Shown: piece by piece, positions 21,923 to 33,700 of the stretch | How positions within the stretch are numbered: position 1 is the first letter of the stretch | How the letters are laid out: every line of letters begins with the position of its first letter | Assembly: GCA_001636675.1 (NCBI GenBank) | Contig: AZGY01000004.1 | Location: 766,552-830,551, forward strand | DNA from: Moelleriella libera RCEF 2490 | Taxonomy: Eukaryota > Ascomycota > Sordariomycetes > Hypocreales > Clavicipitaceae | Direction of reading: 5' to 3' | DNA: 64,000 nucleotides | The notes under the pieces: generated by a model | The model's database searches: none | The model's input: the letters and a program-made list of their open reading frames with translations, nothing else | Told to the model about the DNA's origin: nothing | Made by a program: the position numbers and the translations under genes

Positions 21923-24900
21923 ATGCCTGGAAGACCAACAGGAGGTGGCCATGGCGGGTCTTCTAGTAAACGCGATGACCTGCTCCTGGACCTCGAAAAC
22001 GATCAACCCGTGTACGGCGGTGGGCAGCGGTCGGCTCTCAATGACGACGACTTGATGCAACGGTACAGCCAGGACCACGAACGAGCAGGTCGGCCCTCTG
22101 TGTCATATGACGATTTCGTCGGCGCATCAAGCCCGCCCGCGGCTCGACCTGGTGCCGGTGCAAGGGGAACTTCGAGACAGGGTAGGGATGCTCCCTACGC
22201 GACGCAGCAATACAGCCAGACTTCCGAACTCGGCAACTACCAACGATACACCGACGACTTCGACGAATACCCGGCCGATGGTGAATCTTACTATCAGCAC
22301 GGAGGCGCTGCCGAGAGAAGCCCGACAGCTGTCCACCAGAATGCTAGAAATCGAAACAGCGTGCTCAGCTTGGGTGGAGGCTTCCTGGGGAAGGTCAAGA
22401 ACAGACTCGGGATGGGCCAGGGATATTCAGAGATGGACTTGCCGCTGACGGAGCAGCCCCAGGACCGCGGCCTCCCGGCCGGCGGCTCGCAGCAAGCCCA
22501 AAAGAAGAAGGGATGGCTCAGCGCGGCCAAAAACCTCAAGTTTGGCCTCGGCCGCAGCAAGCCGGATCCGTCAACCCTCGGACCACGAATCATTCATTTA
22601 AACAACCCACCGGCCAACTCGGCCAATAAATACGTCGACAACCACATATCGACTGCAAAATACAATTTTGCTACATTCTTACCAAAGTTTCTCTTCGAGC
22701 AATTCTCCAAGTTTGCCAACATCTTCTTCTTATGTACCGCTGGGTTGCAGCAAATCCCAGGCCTTTCACCGACGAATCGATACACTACCATCGCACCGTT
22801 GCTGGTTGTGCTTTTCATCTCGGCTGGCAAGGAATTGGTGGAAGATTACCGCAGAAAACAAGCAGACAACGCCTTGAACACATCCAAGGCTCTAGTTCTG
22901 CAAGGCTCGACTTTCAACAAGACCAAGTGGATCAATGTTGCGGTCGGAGACATTATTCGCGTCGAGTCGGAGCAACCGTTCCCGGCCGACTTGGTACTTC
23001 TTGCCAGTTCAGAGCCCGAAGGTCTATGTTACATTGAAACAGCGAACCTGGACGGCGAGACGAATTTGAAGATCAAGCAGGCACTGCCAGAGACGTCGTC
23101 AATGGTCTCGCCCAGCGAGCTGAGCAGACTGGGCGGACGGATCAAGTCGGAGCAGCCGAACAGCAGTCTCTACACGTACGAGGCAACCCTCACGATGCAG
23201 AGCGGAGGCGGGGAAAAGGAACTAGCACTGAACCCGGAACAGCTTCTCCTTCGAGGCGCCACCCTGCGAAATACTCCCTGGATCCACGGCGTCGTTGTCT
23301 TTACCGGTCACGAGACGAAGCTCATGCGCAATGCCACGGCGACACCCATCAAGCGAACCAAGGTTGAGAAGAAACTCAACTGGCTTGTCCTGGTGCTTGT
23401 GGGCATGCTGCTGGCGCTCAGTGTCGTCTGTACCGTCGGAGACTTGATCATGCGAAGCATCCGCGGCGACACCCTCGACTATCTGTATCTCGACAAGATC
23501 GACAGTGCCGGCGGGGTCGTCAGGACGTTCGCCAGGGACATGGTGACGTACTGGGTGCTATTTTCCTCGCTGGTGCCCATCTCGCTGTTTGTTACAGTCG
23601 AGCTAGTCAAATATTGGCACGGCATCCTGATCAATGATGACCTCGACATGTATTACGACAAGGCCGACACGCCCGCCACCTGCAGAACATCCAGTCTGGT
23701 TGAGGAGCTGGGCATGGTCGAGTTTGTCTTCTCCGACAAGACCGGAACGCTCACGTGTAATCAAATGGAGTTCAAGCAGTGCACGATCGCTGGAATTCAG
23801 TACGCCGACGAGGTGCCCGAGGACCGCCGCGCGACGGGGCCTGACGACGACATTGGCATCCACAACTTCGCCAGGCTTCGATCCAACCTGGCCGAGGGTC
23901 ATAAAACGGCCATGGCCATCGACCACTTCCTCGCGCTCCTGGCCACGTGTCACACGGTCATTCCAGAGATGGATGAGAAGGGCCGCATCAAATATCAGGC
24001 GGCATCGCCCGACGAGGGCGCTCTGGTGCAGGGCGCACTCGAACTCGGATATCGCTTCACGGCTCGGAAACCAAAATCGGTCATTTTCCGCGTACGGGGC
24101 GAGGAGCTGGAATATGAGCTCTTGGCGGTGTGTGAGTTCAACTCGACGCGGAAGCGAATGTCGGCGATTTACCGGTGCCCCGACGGCAAGGTGCGAATCT
24201 ACTGCAAGGGCGCCGACACGGTCATTCTGGAGCGCTTGAACGATCAAAATCCCCATGTCGAGGCCACTCTGCGTCATTTGGAGGAGTACGCTTCCGAAGG
24301 TCTCCGGACGCTGTGCTTGGCCATGCGGGAGGTTCCAGAATCAGAGTTTAGGGATTGGTTCAAGATCTTCGAGACGGCCGCTACCACCGTGGGGGGGACG
24401 CGAGCCGACGAGCTGGACAAGGCGGCTGAGATCATCGAACACGACTTTTTCCTGCTCGGCGCCACGGCGATCGAGGATCGTCTACAGGACGGTGTGCCCG
24501 AAACGATCCACACGCTCCAGCAAGCCAACATCAAGGTGTGGGTTCTCACGGGCGATCGACAGGAGACTGCCATCAACATCGGCATGAGCTGCAAGCTGCT
24601 CAGCGAAGACATGATGCTCCTGATAGTCAACGAGGAATCAGCAGCGGCGACGCGGGATAACATTCAGAAGAAGCTCGACGCCATCCGCACCCAAGGGGAC
24701 GGGACCATCGAGACGGAGACGTTGGCTCTGGTCATTGACGGGAAGTCGCTCACGTTCGCGCTCGAAAGTGATCTCGAGAAGCTCTTCCTGGACCTCGCCA
24801 TCATGTGCAAAGCCGTCATCTGCTGTCGCGTATCGCCGCTGCAAAAGGCACTCGTGGTGAAGCTGGTCAAGAAGTATCAGAAGCAGTCGATCCTGCTGGC

Positions 24901-26045
24901 TATCGGCGACGGCGCGAATGACGTTTCCATGATCCAGGCGGCGCACATTGGCGTGGGCATCAGCGGCATGGAAGGGCTGCAGGCCGCGCGGAGTGCCGAC
25001 GTGGCCATTGCCCAGTTCCGGTTTCTGCGGAAGCTGCTCCTGGTTCACGGCGCGTGGAGCTATCAGCGCGTCAGCAAGACGATTCTGTTTTCCTTCTACA
25101 AGAACATTACCCTGTACCTGACGCAGTTCTGGTTCACGTTCCAGAACGTCTTTTCCGGACAGGTAATTTACGAGTCGTGGACGCTGTCCTTTTACAACGT
25201 GTTCTACACGGTCTTTCCACCGCTGGCCCTCGGAATCCTCGACCAGTTCATCTCGGCCCGCCTGCTGGATCGATACCCGCAGCTGTACATGATGGGCCAG
25301 AGCAACTATTTCTTCAAGCTCAAGACGTTCGCGCAGTGGATCGCCAGCGCCTTCTACCACTCCATCATCCTGTACATTGGCGCCGAGCTCATCTGGTACG
25401 GCGACCTGATCCAGGGGGACGGCAAGGTCGCCGGCCACTGGGTGTGGGGGACGGCGCTGTACGGCGCGGTCCTCCTGACGGTTCTCGGCAAGGCGGCGCT
25501 GGTGACGAACAACTGGACCAAGTACCACGTGCTGGCGATCCCCGGCAGCATGGCGGTCTGGTACGTCTTCATCGCGGCGTTCGGCACGGTGGCGCCCAAG
25601 ATCCACTTCTCGATGGAGTACCACGGCGTGATCCCCAGGCTCTTCACCAGCCCCGTCTTCTGGCTGCAGACGATTGCGCTGGCCATCCTCTGCCTGATCC
25701 GCGACTTTGCGTGGAAGTACGCCAAGCGCATGTACTGGCCCCAGACCTACCACCACATCCAGGAGATTCAAAAATACAACATTCAAGACTATCGTCCGAG
25801 GTACGCTGGCGGAAGAGTGAGGCGGGCTGCACGTCCAGGCGGGCTAACGTTTTTTGTGTGACAGGATGGAGCAGTTCCAAAAGGCCATTCGGAAAGTGCG
25901 GCAAGTGCAGCGCATGCGTAAGCAGCGTGGCTATGCCTTCTCGCAGGCCGACGAGAGTCAGACGCGCGTGCTGCAGGCGTACGACACGACGAAACACAGA
26001 GGCCGGTACGGCGAGATGGAGAGCTCACGGCCAGCGGGGCAATGA
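21923..26045 (+). CDS. DRS2: P4-type phospholipid-translocating ATPase, Drs2 class
   Basis: A flippase of the trans-Golgi and endosomes that moves phosphatidylserine and phosphatidylethanolamine to the cytosolic leaflet and supports vesicle formation. Two exons, 21923-25800 and 25865-26045 (donor CGAG|GTACGC, acceptor GACAG), give 1,352 residues, the size of yeast Drs2. A cytosolic N-terminus of about 240 residues precedes the first membrane pair (KFLFEQFSKFANIFFL). The dephosphorylation motif DGET begins at Asp377, PISL at 552, the phosphorylated DKTGTL at Asp605, and the hinge GDGAND at about 995. Then come the remaining C-terminal membrane helices. The tail exon (MEQFQKAIRKVRQVQRMRKQ) is the basic C-terminal segment, which in Drs2 is regulatory. 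The ATG at 21923 gives MPGRPTGGG. The partner would be a Cdc50-family subunit, not in this window. Confidence 0.96.
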
Positions 26046-26395
26046 GAGAGGAGGGGGGAGGGGCTGGCCCTTTACCTGGACCGCCGAATGTGACGACGCA
26101 ACTGTAATCTTTTCTCTTCTATTCTTATCTTCCTTTTTTCTTTTCTTCTTTTTTTTTTCCAAAATTTTTCCTTCCTCCACGTCCTTGGGTGGTTGCGTGG
26201 TGGGCTTGCACTCTGAGACGCGGACGCACAGAGGGGGGCGGGGAAAAAGGCGAGCCGGCGTGTCGCAGCGGTCGCAAGCGTGGCATCAGATGTACCGAGT
26301 ATCTTTACCAGACGCGCATGCATAGCAAGAATGAGATTTGGGCTCCGGCCCCTTGGCTTGACCGGGCGCGGCGGCGGCGCGTGGTGTGGATGCTT

Positions 26396-26460
26396 TGCCT
26401 CCGGCGGCCCTACCGGGGGTCGCCTGCGGCGGGCTGCCCTCGCTGCGCTCGAAAAACCGC
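26396..26460 (-). repeat. Dispersed GC-rich repeat, inverted copy
   Basis: Begins TGCCTCCGGCGGCCCTACCG and ends CGCTCGAAAAACCGC on the plus strand. It is the reverse complement of the element at 812-870, and is followed 101 bases on by a second copy in the same orientation. Confidence 0.8.
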
Positions 26461-26496
26461 GAATTTTGAAGTGATTGTACTTTGGACTTGAGTGTT

Positions 26497-26561
26497 TGCC
26501 TCCGGCGGCCCTACCGGGGGTCGCCTGCGGCGGGCTGCCCTCGCTGCGCTCGAAAAACCGC
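26497..26561 (-). repeat. Dispersed GC-rich repeat, second inverted copy
   Basis: Same sequence and limits as 26396-26460, including the AAAAACCGC end. The near identity of the pair, 101 bases apart, suggests a recent local duplication or insertion. Confidence 0.8.
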
Positions 26562-26878
26562 GAGGCTGCTGCTGCTGACTACGGCATTTATACATACACA
26601 TGCACGCATTGGCGCTGGCCACGACGTGCGCCTGCGGTCTGCACAGGAGGCACCGCACTGATGGACGGCCGGCCTGTTCGTTTGGGTTCTGTCAAGCCTC
26701 ACATCCACGCATCTCTCTCTGGCTGGCTCCTGCCGCGTGTGCTTCTTTCCGTATGGGTGCGCAAGCACACGCTGCTCTCAGGCGGCGGACATCACACGCC
26801 CACGGCTGGACCGAGCAGCCACGTCTGGCGCGGCGTGACTTGTCAAAGGGACGGGGCGGCGAGCGAGCGGGTTAGTGA

Positions 26879-26906
26879 CTGAGTGAGTGAGTGAGTGAGT
26901 GAGTGA
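26879..26906. repeat. (GTGA)n microsatellite
   Basis: About seven tandem GTGA units. Confidence 0.8.
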
Positions 26907-27008
26907 TTCGAGCGCCGCGCGGCCGGCCCGCTGAAGGCAAATACTGCAAGTTAATACATGACATTATCTGGTTCATATCAAGCACTTGAGTGGATAGCTA
27001 GGATATGT

Positions 27009-27066
27009 TGCGAGCGCAGCGAGGACAGCCCGCCGCAGGCGACCCCCGGTAGGGCCGCCGGAGGCA
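27009..27066 (+). repeat. Dispersed GC-rich repeat, direct copy
   Basis: Begins CGAGCGCAGCGAGGACAGCC at 27011 and ends CCGGAGGCA at 27066. It matches 812-870 throughout and is inverted relative to the pair at 26396 and 26497. Those copies could therefore pair as a hairpin with an arm of about 56 bases. Confidence 0.8.
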
Positions 27067-27815
27067 GCACGGGCTGTCACGCGTGCTGCTCGTACGTGTG
27101 TGGCAGGGGAGGGCAGAGGGCGGGCAGGCGAGAGCTCACACGCCGCATCACTCACTTCTGGCCCCCATCCCGGCGGTGTCGATCATCAAGGGACAGAGCA
27201 AGGGGGGGGGCGGCGGAGGGGGCACGCGACACATGCCGGCCGGCTCAAGCCGCGGCTGGCGCTGCGTGCGTGCATTGGCATTGTGCGGCGCGCACATGGC
27301 TTATCGGGCAGATAGAGATGGATGGATGGATGGATCCGTATCTGCACGATACGGTATGTGCCAGGCAGGATAATGGCTCGTGTCTTTTGCTCTCCCCCTT
27401 TTTTGGTTTTTTGCGTGCCGGGCGGTACCTCGGCAGCAGGCGCACCCTCCTATCAGGCCGCATAGTACGTGCATTCGCCAGCGTCCCCTGCTGCTGCTGC
27501 TGCTGCTGCTGTTGGCGGTGGTGCCTTTTCCGCACGCGGCCAGGGAGAAGAGGGTTAGGGGAAAGGAGGGGGAGGCAAATGGGGAAGGAGACGGGCCCTT
27601 CCATGGAGATGAGTGAGCCGTGTGCAGGAGAATTTGAGTGTCAGGACTCGCACCCCAGCCCTTGGCATAGTATCCGTCCGTCACCAGCAGCAGCAGCATG
27701 GACAGGCAACATCTGGTGGGATCGTGACAGGCAGCGAAAGCAAGAAAGAAAGGGCCAAGGAAAGAAGAGGAGGGGGGGGGCTGGCTCCGCATCGATAAGA
27801 CGCAGCAAGATAACG

Positions 27816-28016
27816 GCAAACAGCCAGGCAGCTAGCCAGCCAGACAGCCAGACACACAGACAGACAGAAAATGGTGTGACGAAGCCCATGGGAGCTTTTC
27901 CTCCCGGAATGGGTGGATGAAGTTCATTGGGCTTTGATAAGCGATATCAAATAGCAGGTCGGTTGGCTGGTTGATTGATTGATCGACTGATTGATTGCTT
28001 GATTGCTTGCTTGCGG
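27816..28016. repeat. Tetranucleotide-rich tract (AGCC/CAGA, GATT/GCTT)
   Basis: Runs of AGCC and CAGA units at about 27816-27866 and GATT grading to GCTT at about 27967-28016. Non-coding simple sequence. Confidence 0.6.
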
Positions 28017-29756
28017 GGCATGGCGGTCCCTCTCAGGGCCGACGGAGCATGGGGGAAAAGCCGCCCAGCGGAAAGTTGCGTTGCCGGCGTACACCCACTG
28101 CGTAAAGTACTTTATACCGAGCACGAAAATATACACGGCCTGATAAGCAAGCTCGTGTTAAACTACCACAACCACGCAGTCAGTCAAGCAAAGTAAAACA
28201 AAGCATTCAGCCACTCCAAATGACCAAGCCACCCAAGGGACCAAAAAGCCACCATGGAGAGGCAGCCACCCAGGAACAACCAAACTCAAACTCAAACCAA
28301 TCAGACCAAATCGTATCGTATCGTGTGGACGTATGTGTGGTGTCGTATTATACTTAGCTTGAGTCGGTCTTATCTCGAGCCAGAGCCAAAAACACGCGCC
28401 CATGTGTCCCCATCGTCCAGGGTAACAGACACAGACGAAGAGCAGAATAAATGATATCGGCTCACGACTGTGCAGATGGGCTGCTGCGGTTGGTTGGTTG
28501 CCTTCCCAGCCTGGCCAAATTCCCCGCAAGCACAGCACAGCACAGCACAGCACGCCCATCCCGCACCCCGTCCCATGAAGCGCATCACACCGCATCCCAT
28601 CGTGCCCAATGACGACATCACCAGCCCCCAAACCGTCGTTGGATGGCAGGCTGACTGCCCTGACAAGCAAGCACAAGCAACACCCGGCTCTCAGCTCGCT
28701 GATGCGTCGGGAATGCCCCGGATCGGCGTCGCTGCCAACCCTCCTCGTCACCACCGACACACCCGGCCGGCCTGCGCGCCTCCCTTTCAATCGGCAGGCC
28801 GAATCACCAGGACATTAGCAAGTCATGGAACCGTGGCATTCTTGCTGGCAAGGGAGGCAGGCCGCCCGACCATGGCCACTCGTGACCATCGTTCGGGCCA
28901 CCCGCCACCGCATACATTCTAGCTACCAGCTGCTACTACGCCTTCCCAACGCCCTTGCTTTTCCCCTTGTCCCTCGTCCCTCGTCCCTCGTTCCTCCCGC
29001 CTCCCAACTGCAGATAATTCGTGACAGTCTCATGTTCATCCTAGATACACGCCATGCTTTTTTTGGTAATCGTCTAGCAGCGCTAGCAATACGTCTTCCA
29101 GACGTGTGAACAGTGAAGAAGAAGAAAAAAAAAAAAGTTCGTTTCCGTCGTCAAAATGTGCAGTACTTTTCTCCGCGTCAATATGTATAAAGCTCATCGA
29201 GTATATGTCACCAACTCGTCATGGAAAAACTGGCAATCGACGCCCCAACCCGCGTGACCATTAGACCAAGGGTGAGCGTCGATGTGACAGAAGGTAAAAG
29301 AAGAAAGAAAAACTCCGGCCGTCGACGCGGCGTCCAAGGACAGACACCTTGCCAGGTCTCCGTTCCAATGCATGGTTCTCGTCTCCTCTAATGCAGATGT
29401 ATATTGGGCTTCATACCAAGCCATGCAATGTTCAATGGTTGTATCCGCCTGCTCAGCTGGCCAGCTCTCGCGAAGGAGGGGGGGAAGGGCATGGCCAAAG
29501 CTCTTGAGGGGAAAGGATCAAAAAAAGGAAAAAACCATACCGGCCCCCCCCCCCCCCCCCAGGCGACATACCATTGCCCGAGGGGAAGGGGGCAGCCCGG
29601 CACGCGATTTCAGCGCACTTCTCCACCGTCGTGCAGCCTCGCCAGGTCCCGGCACCCACCGCCCTCGTCTGAGCAAGCTCACTCGACGCCTTTCAAAGGG
29701 CCCAGTGTAGCCGTGGATTCTCGGGCACAGGTGGAGATGCCCAGCGCGGCGAGTCA

Positions 29757-30709
29757 TTATCGCCCGAGAACAGGAGTCACAAGCTCGATGCTCCTGGGGC
29801 GTGAGTATGTGCCGGGATGTCGTACGGGGAGGGGACGATCCAGCCCAGTTGGGCCGGAATCGTAGGCATAACCCCCTGCGTTGTAATTGTGGCCTCCGTC
29901 GTAGGTAGAGGCGAGATACGGCGCCGACGGCCGCGCATACGAGCTCGAAGGACTCGCCGCCATGCTGCGGGTGAATGGCCACAGGCCGCCGCTGTGGCTG
30001 CCCGACGGCGATGGTGGACTCGGGGGCCTGATGGTGAGCGAGCGGAGGGCCGACAGCGCGTGAGAATGGTGACTGGCCAAGGTCGTTCCCGGTGAAGCGG
30101 GCGGTGACTGGCCGAAGAGCATCGAATTGGGTCGCGATGGCGAGGCTCTCGGAACTATATCCTTTGGCTCAGCCCTGTCTGAGTAGAAATAAGAGCTCGT
30201 CCCATCCATGGAATAAGTGTCTACATGCACGGAGCGCGCGGCCGAATTCTGGTCGACCCGTCGGCAGCTGGAGGAGAAGCATGTTAGTCGAAGCTTGGCA
30301 CAATTGATCCACATGGCGAAAGATGGCCGAAACGCCGCAAAATTGATGAGAGAGAGAAGAACCTACCCGTCTGAGCAATACAGATGCCTCTCACTGCTGG
30401 GGACGAACTGCTTCTCGCATGTCATGCTGTCGTAAATTAGCATAAGTTACGGGATCCTGTGAGGACAAGAGGCACAACTTACCAGTACTGCGGGAAACTT
30501 TCTCGTTCATTTTCCCACGTATCATGAAACTCGCGCTCGCGCTCGCGATGACTGCGTCCCAATTTCTGAGCACTCATGGGCGTGTGACGTCTTGGCATTG
30601 AAGGTCTCTTGTGCTTTGTGGCTGGGTCGCTGGCAGTTACCGTCTTGGTGCGGGCGTCGGGCGTGGACGTGTTGTGGCCGTGGCCAGATTTTCTGCGGTG
30701 GTGATGCAT
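29757..30709 (-). CDS. Ecl1-type life-span regulatory factor domain protein
   Basis: Three exons, 30709-30483, 30426-30367 (60 nt) and 30267-29757, give 265 residues in frame. The join of exons 1 and 2 creates QYCMTCEKQF, and exons 2 and 3 create LYCSDGCRRVD. The zinc-binding pattern Cys76, Cys79, Cys93, Cys97 is that of the small Ecl1 family. In fission yeast these proteins extend chronological lifespan and respond to nutrient and stress signals. The fungal long form, as here, adds a basic N-terminus (MHHHRRKSGHG, SHRERERE) and a Ser/Pro-rich disordered C-terminus. All splice sites are canonical. The start is uncertain: 24 further in-frame codons lie between the ATG at 30709 and an upstream TGA and read protein-like, so an extra 5' exon is possible. 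Long gene-free DNA lies upstream. Confidence 0.72.
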
Positions 30710-33700
30710 TGGAGAACGTCCAAGGCCGGGGCCGTGTGCCGGAGGTAAAGGTAAAAATTGCTCAATGCGGTCTGTAACAGCTCACTGGTCGATGACAGGC
30801 TGGTGGTACGTCACACAGAGAAACGCAGCAAAGAGATTCTACTGGTTGCCTCTGTCTTGTCGTTGCTGATGTAGGTGATGCCAAACACCGAGAACGGATG
30901 AGAACTTTCGGATCAGTGTAGTCAAAAGCTCAAACTGATAAACAGTTGCTCGTCGACGCCAGCTCTGCGGGGGAAGCTCCTTGCTTATAGCGAGCGGCAA
31001 GTGAGTGTGTCTGTATTTCCCGTGTGCGGAAAACAATTGTGCCTGGTCTCGAATGCAAAGCTGCATCCGAATAAAAGAACCAAGAATATGCAGGATGCGG
31101 GCCCGAGACGGGTGGGCCTGCTTTGCAGTGAATGATAAGGACGAATACGGCCGAGGTTGGCCGATTATAGATGTCTCTTCAAGAAAGAAACAAGAAAGAA
31201 AGGCCTCGGGGAAAGGAGCGAATTGCCGAAATCCAGATAAGCTGGAATTGTGAGTTGCTTGTGCTTGCAGAATCGCCAACGAATGTGTGTAAGTGACGGT
31301 GCTGCAACGTCGATGTCGGGCGGTCGCTGCTGTAGTCTGCTGATGAGCGGCGGCGGATTGCCTAGTTTGTGCTACCGGGTCGTTGCAAGTGGGTTGTGAA
31401 CCTTGGGTCGAGAATCGCAGGGCCGAGAGAGCGAGTGACGGAACAGGAAAAAAAAGTGATATGCTGCGAGGCAGGTCCCTTTTTCCTGTGTGGTGTGTGC
31501 GTGTGTGCGTGGGTGAAGGGTCGGGGACCGACGGAGTGTGACGTCTTATAGGAACTGCTTGTGGGATGGCAGGACAAGAAGGGGAAAGAGAGAAATCAAG
31601 GTGTATGACTCTTGTTTAAGAAGCCCCAAGGGAAGTACAGACGTGGCTTGGTGGCCCGGTGTCGTGATTTTTGTTTTGGGTCCCTGAACAAGCCGAGAGC
31701 GGAGACGAGGCAAGCAACAAGCCAGGCTGGGCATAGCCAGGTAGGGCGGTGCGGGCAGAGGCGGCTGTTTGGCGAACGGATTCAGCACGATGGAGTCCTG
31801 CTGGCTGAGTGAGTTTCGACGTGCGGGACCTCTTGGATCAAGGGAGGACGAGGAAAAAAAAAACTGGAGCCTCGTGAGAGTAACAGACGACGTTGGGTGG
31901 GAAGGGAGCTGCCAGTCTCGATTGGTACACACCCGCACCTGCAGGGTCGCACCCCCCCGGGGGATGGGCGTCGATGCAGTAAAGTGGTGATTTGGCCGCG
32001 CGATGGCGACAAGCTGAGGGGGAGGGGGGAACACGCATTTGACGTCGACTCGGTCGGAGCTGGCTTGTTCGGAAGTCCGTCTGCTTCTGCGCACGTCCAA
32101 TCGTGAACCTCGCCGGGCAAGACAATGGACAGCTGTTCGGGGAGTCGAGTGGGAAAGATGCAATGCACGAGCCCGTGCATGTGAGACAAGCAACTATCGT
32201 ACGAAATGTGCCTGCCGTGTAATAATACCTGCATGGGCTTGCACAATGCGGGGTTGGGCGATCTCTGTGTCCCGCCGCTTTCTCTCTCTTCCCCGACGCC
32301 GGCTTTCTCAGCTCCAAAGCCTTGCAGCCAGGATGCAGCCGAGGTCAAGAGAAGAGTACGACCCTCTCTCTCCAGAAATAAATAGATAAATAAATAAATA
32401 AAGCAGAACAAAATTCCGAGTGTGAGCAGAGAAACCGATGCGGCGGCTAGCAAAGATCAAGGTCCAGTACAAGTCCAGGTGAAGAGGGGGGGACGGCCTC
32501 TAAGATCGGGAAGAAGGAATACATATCTCGGGGCACATATATCATACAAAACGGAAAATAGAAGAAACAAGGTACAAACCGTCTGTTACCGCAGGAAGGA
32601 GCCAGCCAGAGATCGTCCGCGCGACGACGGCAGTGTCCACATCCCTGTATGATGGTGCGCATAACAGCATGATTGTGCCCGCCCGGGTACAGCAGGTACC
32701 TTTTCAAACCTGATTGAGAAGGCTTGGAAACGAACCGGGACAGTATCTGGCGACCTCTCAATGTCGGGGACGGATACGAAGAAGGGGACTAAAAACACCA
32801 TGACGAGGGCTCTTTGACGTCTATCCCCCCTGGCAAAAGCAAGTAAAGAAGCGCCGCCGCGCGGCCGTGAGCGAGAAAAAAGCAAACTCGCCGCAGCAGC
32901 CGCGAAGCCGCAGGTACACAGTAAAAAAAGATCACTAGCACAAACCATCAGGCACCTACATACGGACATACATTACATGAAACGGGGCCACCTGGACCGT
33001 CCTTGACCCATTGATGTACATGGGATTGCGTGTTCTTCATGCCGGATTTCCAGGTACATTGGAGCAAAAGGGAAAGTGGATCATGCACGCATCAAGTGTA
33101 GCCAGGCATACGTGGGGCGGATGGACGGCCGAAACGCCAGACGACAGGCAGACGGCGGCGGCCATGAGAGCAGAATCAGCAATCCTGGACGGATGAAAAA
33201 TGCAGCGTTCCATGATAATAGGCTAGGCGTGCAGTGCAGTGCAGCGGTAAAAAATTTTCCCCTCCCAACAGACCACAATTGAACGCGCAATTGCCCTCCA
33301 GAATGACTGCGGGGCTTTTGGCGCTCGCTCGCTCTGGTCGGGGATTGGAGAAAACGGGGAGCAAACGGCGGGGATCGGCTGGCAGGAGACCCAAGCCCAT
33401 CTGACCAGCAACTGATGCCCCGTGTCCCGTTTGTATGGATCACGATGTCTCTCTGCTACGTATCCTTTTCGACGCAGGGACGTCACAGCAAAGAGGAAGA
33501 AAGGGCAAAAAAAAGTTTGACCAAAGAAAAAGAAAGGGGTAACGACAGAGATTTTCCCCCTTTAGCTTTCGGCCCCTCTGCCCGCTGAGATCCAACCGGC
33601 TAGGCGGCGGGAACCTTCATGAGCCACAAACCCGTCCGTTCTTTACGTTTGGCCTCTGTCTCTCGTACCTGATGTTATGGCCACCGTCCTGCAAGCCAGC

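Larger units (their letters stand above)
26046..29756. other. Gene-free, repeat-rich intergenic region
   Basis: About 3.7 kb without a recognisable gene. It carries three of the five copies of the dispersed GC-rich repeat, a (GTGA)n run at 26879-26906, GGAT, CAGC and (C)AGCC/CAGA runs at 27316-27336, 27490-27515 and about 27816-27866, GATT/GCTT runs at about 27967-28016, a CAGCA run at about 28530-28552, and 17 C at 29544-29560. Long open frames here follow the microsatellites and have no protein-like features. Confidence 0.6.

Noticed and set aside
26958..27920. 320-codon plus-strand frame over the repeat-rich region
   Set aside because: It runs through a dispersed repeat copy and several microsatellites; the translation is Arg/Gly/Ser low complexity.
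31546..32193. 215-codon minus-strand frame in the gene-poor region
   Set aside because: Ser/Pro/Arg-rich translation without any conserved block, and other frames over the same DNA are equally open.
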